From assembly GCF_900109055.1 (NCBI RefSeq), contig NZ_FOIV01000002.1, positions 620,001-684,000 on the forward strand: a stretch of DNA of 64,000 bases. Direction: 5' to 3'. The notes under the pieces were generated by a model. It worked only from the letters and a program-made list of their open reading frames with translations. It had not been told where the DNA came from and did not search any database. Positions 43,965 to 53,146 of this stretch are shown here, piece by piece (the stretch's first letter is position 1; each line of letters starts with the position of its first letter). The DNA comes from Prevotella sp. khp7. Its GTDB lineage: Bacteria; Bacteroidota; Bacteroidia; Bacteroidales; Bacteroidaceae. The position numbers and the translations under genes were made by a program.

Positions 43965-46900
43965 ATGTGGAATTCAAATTCACTACGTAAGCCGTTAGTG
44001 TCTCTGTTCCTACTCTGTATGTTCCCCTTGGGGGCATTGGCTCAGAGTGTAATCAAGGGAACGGTGAATGATGAGACAGGCGGACCGATTATCGGTGCGA
44101 CTGTTAAAGTACAGGGAACTCAAAAGGGTGGAATCACCGACCTGGATGGTAAGTTCTCTGTGGAGGCAGCATCGAATGCTACCATTACAATTTCTTATGT
44201 GGGTTACATAACCCAAAATGTTAAGGTTGCCGGAAAGAACGACCTTACCATCGTACTGAAAGAAGACAATACGACGCTGAACGACGTGGTTGTCATTGGT
44301 TATGGTGTTCAGAGAAAGAGTGACTTGACGGGATCGGTTGCTTCTGTAAAGGCTGACGACATCAAGAATCTGTCAACCGCTGATGCCGCTGCCGCCCTTC
44401 AGGGTAAGGTCTCTGGTATTAATGTGTTAACCAACGCTTCTCCTGGTAGTGGTGCCGACATCCGTGTACGTGGTTATTCATCTAACTCACAGAACATCGC
44501 GCCTCTTTATATCGTTGATGGTCTGCAGGTTAGCAGCATACAATATCTTGATCCTCAACTAATTGAGTCAATTGAGATTCTGAAGGATGCCGCTTCTGCC
44601 GCAATCTACGGTGCTGAGGCCGGTAATGGTGTTGTCCTTGTTACCACCAAGAAGGGTGACGAGGGTAGGGTTTCTATCAACTATACGGGTAGAGCTACCC
44701 TGCAGAACTTCACCAGACGTCCTTTGATGGGGCGTGACGACTTCATCAGATATATGGTATATGAGTATGGTCAGGATGATGTTGACAAACAGCTCAAATC
44801 CAATGATTACATTCATCCTTATTATGATGGCGGTGTAATCGATCAGGACTGGATCAGTGCCTACATCGAGCCCACATGGAGCCAGCAGCATACAGTCAGT
44901 GTATCAGGTGGTAACACGAAGGGCCACTTCTTCACTTCTCTGAACTACGTTCATCAGAACGGTGTTGTAAAGGGCGATAAGGATGTGTACAAGCGCATTA
45001 CGGGTCAGGTGAATGCCGACTATAATATCTACAAGTGGTTGCAGGTTGGTTCAAACAACTCTATTGAGAAGTGGGACACCAAGAGCGTGTCACAGCGTGG
45101 CTATAGTTCTTCGTTCGAGCAGATGATCCAGATAGATCCTCTGACCCCGGTTTACTGGACCACACCTGATGAGATGTCACTCTCTGTAAGAACCGTTTAC
45201 GACGCACTTCAGAATGGCACTGCCGATCAGAACTACCGTCTGTTCCGTGACGAGAAGGGTTGGTTCGCCAATACCAAGTACTCTGAGTTGGAGGGTAGTC
45301 CTCTGGCTAAGCGTGATACCAGCGACGGTACTGATGGCGGTTGGAACATCAATGGTACATTGTTTGCCAACTTGATGCCTATCAAGGGCCTGACTATCAC
45401 TTCGCGTCTGGGTTATCGTCTGAATTTCAGCAATACTCATAGCTATACCGCTCCTTATTGGATTGGTGACCGTGGTAACCAGAGCAACTATTCCATCTCA
45501 GAAACCACCAATACTGGCTGGTACTACCAATGGGAGAACTTCGCCAACTATAACATTACGCTGGCCAAAAAGCATAATATCGGTGCCATGATTGGTATGT
45601 CATACCGTGAGAGCAACAAGGATAATTCAAGTATCAGCTCTTCTGGTGCCGACATCCTGCAGTCATACGAGCCCAACTTCCGTTATATCTCTTATCTGAA
45701 GGACGACGCTCCTAAGAAAGTCAGCAATTCTCCCAGCAAGAGTGCTTCTGTTGCTTATTTCGGACGTCTGACCTATAACTACGACAACCGTTACTTCTTC
45801 CAGTTCAATATCCGTCGTGACGCTTTCGATACTTCAAAACTGTCAAAGAAGAACCGTTGGGGTACCTTCCCGTCATTCTCTGGTGGTTGGACTGTCAGCA
45901 AAGAGAAGTTCTTCACGGATCTTGTTCCTACCAGCGTCGTTTCGTTTTTGAAACTCCGTGCTTCTTGGGGACGAAATGGTAATATCTCAGTGTTGAGCAA
46001 TTATCCTTATACTGCAGCTATCTCGAAGGGTAGCACATGGTATCAGCTTCATGTCGATGAAATCGGTTCCAGATACGGTTCTGCTCCAGACAAGTTGGCC
46101 AACCCCAATCTGACATGGGAAACCTCTGAGCAGGTTGACCTCGGTCTTGATGCCCGTTTCCTCGATAATCGCCTGTCATTCGGCGTCGATTACTACGACA
46201 AGCGTACCAAGGATCTGCTTTTCAGCATATCAGTTCCTTCAGAACTTGGCTTCACGTCGGTGATGACCAATGGTGGTACCGTATTGAACAGAGGTCTCGA
46301 ACTTGAACTTGGCTGGAAGGACCGCATCGGCGATTTTTCTTACTCTGTAAATGGTAACTTCTCTACACTGAAGAACAAGGTGCTCGCATTGGCCAAGGGC
46401 GCAAATCCTACCTATAGAACTGATGCTGGTTCTACGAACTTCCAGATTAAGACTGTTTTCGAGGAAGGACACTCAATTTGGCATCTGTATGGTTATATCT
46501 ATGAAGGGATGGATGCAGACGGTAATCCTATCTTCACGGATCTGAATGGTGATGGTCAGATTGGTACCGATGATATGACTGATATCGGTCGTACCACTCC
46601 TTCGTTCACCTATGGTGTCAACGTCACTGCTGCCTGGAAGGGCTTCGACCTGCTGATCAACGGTTATGGTCAGGGTGGTAACAAGATTCTGCCAGTCATC
46701 CATAGTAATGGTTACAAGAATGGTCTGAAGTGGTATCTCGACAATGCAAGAACTCCAGAGAATCCTGATGGAACGATTCCTCATCCTGGCGTAATCATGC
46801 AGCCAAATGTTCCTTTCTGGTCATCTACAGGTAACTTGTTTAGCGGCAACTACTTCCGCGTCAAGCAGTTGCAGTTGGGCTATACTATCCCTGCCAATAT

Positions 46901-47087
46901 CACCAAGAAGGCAGCCATCAGCAACCTGCGACTGTATGTATCGCTTGACGACTTCTTCACCATCACCAGCTATCCCGGTCTGGATCCGGAGACGGCTTCT
47001 ACCAACAACTTCTCAGGAGCTGGCCTCGACTGGGGTTCATACCCAACTATGAAGAAGCTGATTCTGGGTGTAAACGTTACATTCTAA
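43965..47087 (+). CDS. susC: SusC/RagA-family TonB-linked outer-membrane transporter (locus 2, second of a tandem pair)
   Basis: The 1040-residue paralogue of the SusC at 38689-41811 has the same domain order and length. Identity is mosaic: stretches such as 44814-44959 (146 bases) and the last 141 bases match the first copy exactly, whereas parts of the barrel differ at many positions, for example around residues 250-275, 520-545 and 830-960. This suggests recent duplication or gene conversion with selection on surface loops. It carries the conserved NDVVVIGYG TonB-box region and the same plug signatures, and has its own promoter. Confidence 0.95.
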   Translation: MWNSNSLRKPLVSLFLLCMFPLGALAQSVIKGTVNDETGGPIIGATVKVQGTQKGGITDLDGKFSVEAASNATITISYVGYITQNVKVAGKNDLTIVLKEDNTTLNDVVVIGYGVQRKSDLTGSVASVKADDIKNLSTADAAAALQGKVSGINVLTNASPGSGADIRVRGYSSNSQNIAPLYIVDGLQVSSIQYLDPQLIESIEILKDAASAAIYGAEAGNGVVLVTTKKGDEGRVSINYTGRATLQNFTRRPLMGRDDFIRYMVYEYGQDDVDKQLKSNDYIHPYYDGGVIDQDWISAYIEPTWSQQHTVSVSGGNTKGHFFTSLNYVHQNGVVKGDKDVYKRITGQVNADYNIYKWLQVGSNNSIEKWDTKSVSQRGYSSSFEQMIQIDPLTPVYWTTPDEMSLSVRTVYDALQNGTADQNYRLFRDEKGWFANTKYSELEGSPLAKRDTSDGTDGGWNINGTLFANLMPIKGLTITSRLGYRLNFSNTHSYTAPYWIGDRGNQSNYSISETTNTGWYYQWENFANYNITLAKKHNIGAMIGMSYRESNKDNSSISSSGADILQSYEPNFRYISYLKDDAPKKVSNSPSKSASVAYFGRLTYNYDNRYFFQFNIRRDAFDTSKLSKKNRWGTFPSFSGGWTVSKEKFFTDLVPTSVVSFLKLRASWGRNGNISVLSNYPYTAAISKGSTWYQLHVDEIGSRYGSAPDKLANPNLTWETSEQVDLGLDARFLDNRLSFGVDYYDKRTKDLLFSISVPSELGFTSVMTNGGTVLNRGLELELGWKDRIGDFSYSVNGNFSTLKNKVLALAKGANPTYRTDAGSTNFQIKTVFEEGHSIWHLYGYIYEGMDADGNPIFTDLNGDGQIGTDDMTDIGRTTPSFTYGVNVTAAWKGFDLLINGYGQGGNKILPVIHSNGYKNGLKWYLDNARTPENPDGTIPHPGVIMQPNVPFWSSTGNLFSGNYFRVKQLQLGYTIPANITKKAAISNLRLYVSLDDFFTITSYPGLDPETASTNNFSGAGLDWGSYPTMKKLILGVNVTF

Positions 47088-47106
47088 AAAACTAATGCAT
47101 AAAAAG

Positions 47107-48909
47107 ATGAAAAAATTGATATTCCCCGCACTTTTTGTATGTGCATTCGGTGCAGTGTCTTGTGATAGTAATCTTGACATTGATCAGAAAGGTGTTGTTG
47201 ATGCCGGTGGTTACTATGCATCTGATGCGGACGCAGACGCCGCCCTTATGGATATGTATGGTACATATATTCAGAACGTAGCAGGTACTGAAGGCATCGA
47301 CAACCCTGAGCAGGTATTGTTGAACTATTCAGCCGATGATATTCTGGCAGGTGGCGGCAGCAAAGGCAGTCACGACGCTTTCCGCGTGTTCGATGAGTTT
47401 ACCTATAATGAGTCAAATAGTACGCTGAAGTCGTGTTATAACCGTTATGTGGCATCCATCTACCATGCCAACCTCGTCATCTCTAATCTTTCTACAGAGA
47501 ACCGTAATGGTACTGAGCCTAAGTTTACCAGCGCATATTCTAAGCAGTGTGTCGAGGAGGCTCGTGTGATGCGTGCATATCTTCATCTCATGATGGCTGC
47601 CATCTGGAATCGTCCTGCCATTTTGGACCGTCTGTTGGAATCCGACGAGATGCCTGTACAGGCCGAGAGTCAGGAACAGGTGTTGAAGTGGGTTGTCTCT
47701 GAGTGCGACAAGGCCATCAATTCTGGTTACCTGCCCAAGCGTAATGGTATTGGCGACAAGGATGCTACAGCTCGTATGAGTGTAGGCTTTGCTCAGTTTA
47801 TTGCTGGTAAGGCTGCTATGTTTGCCAATGACCCCGCTACCGCACGTAAGTATCTCGGCGACCTGATTAAGTCGGGTGACTATAAGCTGATACCTTCTGA
47901 CGAGTACTGGACCAACTTCCACATTGCTGGTGACGGAAACTCTGAGAAGATTTTTGAGCCTAATTACATCTATGACAGTAACGCTGGTAGTTCGAATGAT
48001 AAGAACTCCCGCAGTCGTTGGATGGTTGCCAATCTGTTCAACTGGCGCACTCAGGCTTTGGCCTCAATGCCTGCTGTATGTCCGGCTGCAGGTTGGAGCG
48101 GTGGTGCTATCCAGCAGGATTTCGCTAAAAAGTTCGTTGAGCATGATGGCAATTCACCCCGTCGTCGCGCTTGCTTCCTGACCGAGGAGGAGTTCTTGTA
48201 CGAGGTCGAATGGAATTCAGACAAGAACGATGCACCCCTTGCCGAGAAGGAAACGGATCCCAATCGTGGTATCAAAGCCGCTACCGGTATCTTCAGCCAT
48301 GGCCCGTACTTCGAGTGGAAGCACATGTCATTTGCTAAGGCTCCAAAGCTGCTGACTGGCGGTAAGGACTATCCCCGTGACAATGTGCCCGAAATCCAGG
48401 CTGGTGTCTCTAATCAGAAGAACTTTAATGTAGCCCGTTATGCCGAGGCTCTTCTGCTCTATGCCGAGGCTTGCATCGGTAGTTCAGAAGAGGCCAATGG
48501 TCTGAAGGCGCTTAACGAGGTACAGGAGCGTTCTGGTTCTGGTAAGATTAGCAAGTCGCTCACTTTCGAGGATGTGATGGAAGAGAAGCAGTACGAGATG
48601 TGGTTCGAGAACTGCCGTTTCCTTGACCTCGTCCGTTGGGCTAAACAGGGTAAGGTAAATCTTGATGAGGTATATAACAAGAGATATGGTGGCATCCATA
48701 CGAAGGTGCCTGTTGTTTACGATGAGTTCTTCACCAAGGGTGCTGCTAAGCACAAACTGTATGTGGAGTATTCAAATGTGAACTACAATGACTTCTCTGA
48801 CAAGTATATGTACTTGCCGTTCCCGCTCGACTGCCGTCTGGCCAACCACTTCAAGAATGTTCTTGGCTGGGAGAGCCTGAATGACACTTCTGAAGAAGGA
48901 GCAGAGTAA
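47107..48909 (+). CDS. susD: SusD/RagB-family outer-membrane lipoprotein (locus 2, second of a tandem pair)
   Basis: Start ATG 47107 (MKKLIFPALFVCAFG) aligns with the start of the paralogous SusD; the in-frame ATG at 47095 is possible and adds four residues. The 600-residue lipoprotein has lipobox AVSC and the same SusD signatures as its paralogue. It differs by small indels, such as SSEEANG versus ADEANG and a shorter loop near residue 540. It follows its SusC by 19 bases and ends the operon at a strong terminator. Confidence 0.94.
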   Translation: MKKLIFPALFVCAFGAVSCDSNLDIDQKGVVDAGGYYASDADADAALMDMYGTYIQNVAGTEGIDNPEQVLLNYSADDILAGGGSKGSHDAFRVFDEFTYNESNSTLKSCYNRYVASIYHANLVISNLSTENRNGTEPKFTSAYSKQCVEEARVMRAYLHLMMAAIWNRPAILDRLLESDEMPVQAESQEQVLKWVVSECDKAINSGYLPKRNGIGDKDATARMSVGFAQFIAGKAAMFANDPATARKYLGDLIKSGDYKLIPSDEYWTNFHIAGDGNSEKIFEPNYIYDSNAGSSNDKNSRSRWMVANLFNWRTQALASMPAVCPAAGWSGGAIQQDFAKKFVEHDGNSPRRRACFLTEEEFLYEVEWNSDKNDAPLAEKETDPNRGIKAATGIFSHGPYFEWKHMSFAKAPKLLTGGKDYPRDNVPEIQAGVSNQKNFNVARYAEALLLYAEACIGSSEEANGLKALNEVQERSGSGKISKSLTFEDVMEEKQYEMWFENCRFLDLVRWAKQGKVNLDEVYNKRYGGIHTKVPVVYDEFFTKGAAKHKLYVEYSNVNYNDFSDKYMYLPFPLDCRLANHFKNVLGWESLNDTSEEGAE

Positions 48910-48970
48910 CCACGAATGTTAGGATTATATTAATTTAGTATTAAGATTGTTTTGGTATTCTAGAAGAGAG

Positions 48971-49004
48971 GAGTGTTGCGTTGTGATAACGTGGCACTCT
49001 TTTT
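48971..49004 (+). terminator. Intrinsic terminator after the second tandem susD
   Basis: GAGTGTTGCGTT and AACGTGGCACTC pair over 12 bases (three wobbles) with a GTGAT loop, followed by five T residues. It ends the SusC/SusD operon. Confidence 0.85.
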
Positions 49005-49200
49005 ATTCTCTCTGGAACATCCTTTTATAGATTCATGTTTTTACGTAATAATATCATTTTTATATCAAATCAATTGATAATGAGGTAGATATATCGAGTA
49101 ATATTAACTCGTTTAACGTCATAGCTTGTTATATTTTGTATGCTATCTCTTAAATGTTTGAAGATATGGGATTTAGACTAATCAGATGCCATGATAAAAA

Positions 49201-49285
49201 GTAAAACAAGTTGTTTTACTATCGTTAAGACTATCTAAAGCCGTGTAAAGAATAGCCTCTTTGAGGGTAAAACAAGTTGTTTTAC
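49201..49285. repeat. Two identical 19-bp palindromes
   Basis: GTAAAACAAGTTGTTTTAC occurs at 49201-49219 and again at 49267-49285, starts 66 bases apart. Each is a perfect palindrome with 9-base arms around a central G. The second lies 14 bases from the end of the convergent carboxylesterase gene. The rest of the 389-base gap 48910-49298 is AT-rich and holds the susD terminator and nothing else recognised. Confidence 0.85.
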
Positions 49286-49298
49286 TTTAAGGGAGATA

Positions 49299-50825
49299 TT
49301 ACTTCATGAAGTAGTTCGGCATCTGAGCGGGCTCTGGAGCTATCGGCTCACCCATCTCAGAGGCTTCTGCGTCTTGCTTGTCAAGCTTGAAGAGCATGAA
49401 TTCGGGTTTGTCTTCTGTACAAGGAGCCCAACCTAAACCTTCGTTTTTGCCGTTACCATTGGGGTCGCTGTACTTGGCAAAGTTGGTCCATGCGGTAAGC
49501 ATTTTCTCAGAAAGGTCCCAGTCGCCCTGAGTCCAGGGGCGCCAGCAGTGCTGTAGGCTCTTGAACACATACCACAGGTCGCTGGAGTGGAAGGCTCCTT
49601 TCAGTCGCTGTGTCACCTCAGGATGAGAGCCGTCGTCGGGCAACGGGCGGGCAAACTCATAGGCCCAAGCCTTCTTGCCTTGACTGTCGCGAACCTTACA
49701 GAACTCGGCGATACCAGGTCCCATGGCGCCTAGGTCGTTAAGTGTGTAACCAATCATGTAAGGCACGTCGGCAATAGAGCCCTCGCGAGCAGCCTCGTCG
49801 AAACTCTTTAGTGATACATAGCCGTCGATAATGGGGCGCTCCATGAGGAAGAGGTCGGTCTTGTTTACCATGTTGTATAAGTTGCCTATGGTATAGAGAA
49901 TCTCAGTTGAGGTGGCGCGGAGTTTCTGGAGGTCTGTCAGTCCTGCCCAGTCCATCACCTTCTTGGTCTCAGCCTCGGCCTCTTTCAGAGTCGGGTTGTA
50001 TGTGAAGAACTTGTTCATTGGCGTGGCGGGCTTTGCTTCCTTACCTTCTTCAGCGGGGATGTTGAGACCGCCGCCGCTCATGATGACAGCTTTGTGGAAC
50101 AGACCGCGAGCCAGAGGCGATTCACAGATGGTGCGCACGCTACCAGCACCTGCACTCTGCCCGAAGATGGTGACGTTATCGGGATCACCGCCAAACTGGG
50201 CGATGTTTTCCTTGATCCACTTCAACGATTGTATCTGGTCGAGAATGCCGTAGTTGCCTGAAACACCGTGTGGACTCTCTGCCGACAGCTCACCGTAAGG
50301 CATGAAACCGAAGATGCCGAGACGATAGTTGATAGTGACCAGTACCACATCCTTAGCCGCCCATTCCTGTCCGTCGAACTCTGGTTCGGTGCCCCATCCC
50401 TCACGGTAGCCACCGCCATGAATCCATAATGCTACTGGAAGTTTCTTCTCAACCTCGCCGGGTGCCTTGGTATAGACGTTCAGGTAAAGACAGTCTTCAC
50501 TTGCGGGTGCTTCGTCTCCATAACCCCACTCAGTGGTGTAGCCACCGGGGTAGTGTACAGACTGGTATCCGGGATGACCGAATTTGTCGCACTGGCGTAT
50601 GCCCTCCCATGCCACAACGGGTTGTGGCTCTTTCCATCTCAGATCGCCGATAGGAGGTGCTGCATAGGGTATACCTTTGTAAACAAACACATCGGGATTC
50701 TCAGCCCGGACGCCTTGAATCTGGCCGCCTTCAACGGTCAGTACGGGGCACTCATCGCTATTTGTGCCAGAAGTGCAACCCATCATCATTGCCAGTAGTG
50801 GCAGTAATAAAAATAGTTTTTTCAT
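49299..50825 (-). CDS. Type B carboxylesterase family lipoprotein (alpha/beta hydrolase)
   Basis: Start ATG 50825 (MKKLFLLLPLLAMMMGC) gives a lipobox with Cys17; the longer frame to 50864 is not signal-like. The 508-residue enzyme has oxyanion-hole HGGG (136-139), SEDCLYLNVY (109-117), the nucleophile Ser224 in GQSAGAGS, and a late GAFHSSD segment providing the catalytic His. It would hydrolyse ester side groups, for example acetyl or feruloyl esters on plant glycans, at the cell envelope. It is divergent from the GH43 operon with a shared 218-base regulatory region, supporting a role in the same polysaccharide pathway. Confidence 0.9.
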   Translation of the reverse strand: MKKLFLLLPLLAMMMGCTSGTNSDECPVLTVEGGQIQGVRAENPDVFVYKGIPYAAPPIGDLRWKEPQPVVAWEGIRQCDKFGHPGYQSVHYPGGYTTEWGYGDEAPASEDCLYLNVYTKAPGEVEKKLPVALWIHGGGYREGWGTEPEFDGQEWAAKDVVLVTINYRLGIFGFMPYGELSAESPHGVSGNYGILDQIQSLKWIKENIAQFGGDPDNVTIFGQSAGAGSVRTICESPLARGLFHKAVIMSGGGLNIPAEEGKEAKPATPMNKFFTYNPTLKEAEAETKKVMDWAGLTDLQKLRATSTEILYTIGNLYNMVNKTDLFLMERPIIDGYVSLKSFDEAAREGSIADVPYMIGYTLNDLGAMGPGIAEFCKVRDSQGKKAWAYEFARPLPDDGSHPEVTQRLKGAFHSSDLWYVFKSLQHCWRPWTQGDWDLSEKMLTAWTNFAKYSDPNGNGKNEGLGWAPCTEDKPEFMLFKLDKQDAEASEMGEPIAPEPAQMPNYFMK

Positions 50826-50861
50826 ATAAATGTTTATTGAATGAATGGTTGATAGTCGTTG

Positions 50862-50869
50862 CAAAGATA
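50862..50869 (-). promoter_or_regulatory. -7 box of the carboxylesterase
   Basis: TATCTTTG on the minus strand, giving a leader of about 30 bases to ATG 50825. No -33 TTG at the expected distance. Confidence 0.5.
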
Positions 50870-50951
50870 GAAAGAATCTATGAGTATTCCTTTGTTATTT
50901 GTATCATGGATTATACGTTATGTAACATTCGCATAGAAAACCTTTGTTGCT

Positions 50952-50979
50952 GATTAAACCATTTCCTTTTGGTTTAATC
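50952..50979. promoter_or_regulatory. Inverted repeat, possible operator of the GH43 operon
   Basis: GATTAAACC and GGTTTAATC are perfect 9-base arms separated by 10 bases. The right arm sits where the -33 element of the GH43 promoter should be, so a dimeric regulator bound here could control that promoter and perhaps the divergent esterase. Confidence 0.55.
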
Positions 50980-50997
50980 TAATTGGAAAATACTTTG

Positions 50998-51005
50998 TAT
51001 ATTTG
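50998..51005 (+). promoter_or_regulatory. -7 box of the GH43 operon
   Basis: TATATTTG, a consensus match, with the transcript start predicted near 51012, about 32 bases before ATG 51044. No -33 TTG; the position is taken by the inverted repeat. Confidence 0.55.
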
Positions 51006-51043
51006 CATCAACTAAAGTTCAACGATTAATAACAATAACCCTA

Positions 51044-53143
51044 ATGAAAAAATTACTAAGTCTATTTTTCGTGGGTGTGCCGCTCCTTGCAGTGGCACAA
51101 AACCCTGTCATCCGTGACCAGTTCTCGGCTGACCCCACAGCTCGTGTATTTAACGATAAGGTGTATCTCTACCCGTCGCACGACATCATGCCCCCCGAGG
51201 GACAGCGTCAGGACTGGTTCTGCATGGAGGATTATCACGTGTTCTCATCAGAGAATCTGACCGACTGGACAGACCACGGCGTGATCGTGACTCAGAACAA
51301 GGTGCCCTGGGTAAGGCCTGACTCTTATTCGATGTGGGCGCCCGACTGTGTTTACAGAAACGGAAAATACTATTTCTATTTCCCATCAGCACCCGCAGCG
51401 GGTAAAGGTTTTGGCTTCGGTATAGGTGTAGCCATAGCCGACAGTCCTGAAGGACCGTTCATCCCTGAGCCAGAGCCTATCAAGGGCATCAGCGGTATTG
51501 ACCCATGCGTGCTCCAGGCTTCGGATGGTAACGCTTACATCTTCTGGGGTGCCGGACGTTGTGCCAAACTCAAGCCAAACATGAAGGAAATAGCCGACGA
51601 TACCCCGACAGAAAAAGTGAAGTGGGGCGAGCGCGAATTTGAGATGAAAGGTGTTAACTGCCTCAAGGATCTGCCCAACCGTCAGGCAGAGGGCCCTTTC
51701 GCTTTCGAGTATAACGGCAACTATTATCTGACCTATCCTTATGTAAGGGAAAATACCGAGGTACTTGGATATGCAATGAGTAAGAATCCGATGGGCCCAT
51801 ACGAATACAAGGGACTCATCATGGCAGAGCACGACAACGGCTGTTGGACTAATCACCACAGCATCATTAACTACAAAGGTCAGTGGTATCTGTTCTATCA
51901 TCGCAACCACTTCTCACCACGTGACGACAAACGTCGCTCTGTATGTATAGAGAAGTTGTACTTCAATCCCGACGGTACCATCCAAGAGGTGAAGCCTACC
52001 TTGCGTGGCGTGGGTATCAACCAAGCCACAGAGAAAATCGACGTTGACCGCTTCAGCACAGCTAGTGCTGATGTTACCTCACAGCTCATCGATACCGTTA
52101 ATACCTTCCGTGGCTTCGAGGCTACTCTTCCTGTGAAGGGCAGTTGGATGAAGTATACCGATGTTGACTTTACTAACCTGAGCGATGGTTATGTCATCGT
52201 TAGTGCCAAGGCAGCAGGTAATACCAAATTCTTCATTCGTGAGAACACCGCCAATGGTAAGGTGATTGCCGAGATCGAGATGACCGTGAAGCCCGAGACA
52301 CCAGAAGGCATGCCTGCCATGTTCCGTCGCGACTTCAGCAACCAGTGGCTCTCACTGACTGCTCCGTTGAACTACACTCCGAAGGGTGTTGCAAATCTGG
52401 TAATCACTTGTGAGGGCGATGCCGGTGTCAGCATCGACTGGGTTCAGTTCAAGAACCGTCCCAAGTACTTCTCGCCTGTAACAACTCCCGCTGCACAGCC
52501 TGACGACGAAGGCTTCATCCGTCGCTGGATGCTTTTGGAACCTATTGACAAACCTAATAGCGGTAACACCGTTTTTACCGACAGCTATCTGCGTGAGCAC
52601 TTCGGCATGGAGTACTTCAAGGGGCAGCAAACCATCGTTCCGAAGAACGGTCAGAAGGTAAAAGTATCGTTTAAGCGCGAAGAGGTTCCCGCAGGCTTCG
52701 GTCGCGGTTTCGGTCAGCAGCAGGCTCCCGCAGAGCCAGTGATTAAGACCGTTAACCAGACACTCACCTGGCATGCTCTTGACAGTGAGAATATGAACGT
52801 GAAACTGTTCCGCTTTGCTGAGAAGTGGGGGCAGCAGGTATATGGTGTACTCTTCTGGGCAGTGACCATCATCGACTGCGACGAGGACATCGAGAACGTA
52901 CGTCTGGCGGTAGGATCTAACTCTGCCTCTATGTGGTGGCTCAACGGCGAGGAGGCTCTCTTGCTCTCTGGTGACCGGCGTATGGTAAAGGATGATGCCA
53001 TGTCACCACGTCTCACCCTCAAGAAGGGACGTAATATCCTGCGTGGCGCCATCATCAATGGCCCAGGTATGAGCGACTTCTGTGTCCGCTTCCTTGACGA
53101 GAAAGGTAATCCAGTAAAGAACTATTCAATCAAAGCTCAATAA
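51044..53143 (+). CDS. GH43-family glycoside hydrolase with CBM6-like and C-terminal beta domains
   Basis: The 699-residue exported enzyme (signal to VAQ, no lipobox) has a five-bladed propeller GH43 domain (about 20-330). Its catalytic triad is visible: Asp30 in SADPTARV (base), Asp153 in GIDPCVL (pKa modulator) and Glu216 in AEGPFAF (acid). A CBM6-like beta-sandwich follows (about 345-470, ending GVSIDWVQF), then a C-terminal domain (about 490-695) with a helical/beta region and WWLNGEEALL, of unassigned type. Likely a beta-xylosidase or alpha-L-arabinofuranosidase. The gene ends 3 bases before the next GH43 gene. Confidence 0.9.
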   Translation: MKKLLSLFFVGVPLLAVAQNPVIRDQFSADPTARVFNDKVYLYPSHDIMPPEGQRQDWFCMEDYHVFSSENLTDWTDHGVIVTQNKVPWVRPDSYSMWAPDCVYRNGKYYFYFPSAPAAGKGFGFGIGVAIADSPEGPFIPEPEPIKGISGIDPCVLQASDGNAYIFWGAGRCAKLKPNMKEIADDTPTEKVKWGEREFEMKGVNCLKDLPNRQAEGPFAFEYNGNYYLTYPYVRENTEVLGYAMSKNPMGPYEYKGLIMAEHDNGCWTNHHSIINYKGQWYLFYHRNHFSPRDDKRRSVCIEKLYFNPDGTIQEVKPTLRGVGINQATEKIDVDRFSTASADVTSQLIDTVNTFRGFEATLPVKGSWMKYTDVDFTNLSDGYVIVSAKAAGNTKFFIRENTANGKVIAEIEMTVKPETPEGMPAMFRRDFSNQWLSLTAPLNYTPKGVANLVITCEGDAGVSIDWVQFKNRPKYFSPVTTPAAQPDDEGFIRRWMLLEPIDKPNSGNTVFTDSYLREHFGMEYFKGQQTIVPKNGQKVKVSFKREEVPAGFGRGFGQQQAPAEPVIKTVNQTLTWHALDSENMNVKLFRFAEKWGQQVYGVLFWAVTIIDCDEDIENVRLAVGSNSASMWWLNGEEALLLSGDRRMVKDDAMSPRLTLKKGRNILRGAIINGPGMSDFCVRFLDEKGNPVKNYSIKAQ

Positions 53144-53146
53144 AAA

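Noticed and set aside
38689..48909. Assembly duplication of one SusC/SusD pair
   Set aside because: The copies differ at many scattered positions, have different intergenic and flanking sequences and distinct indels, so both are real genes.
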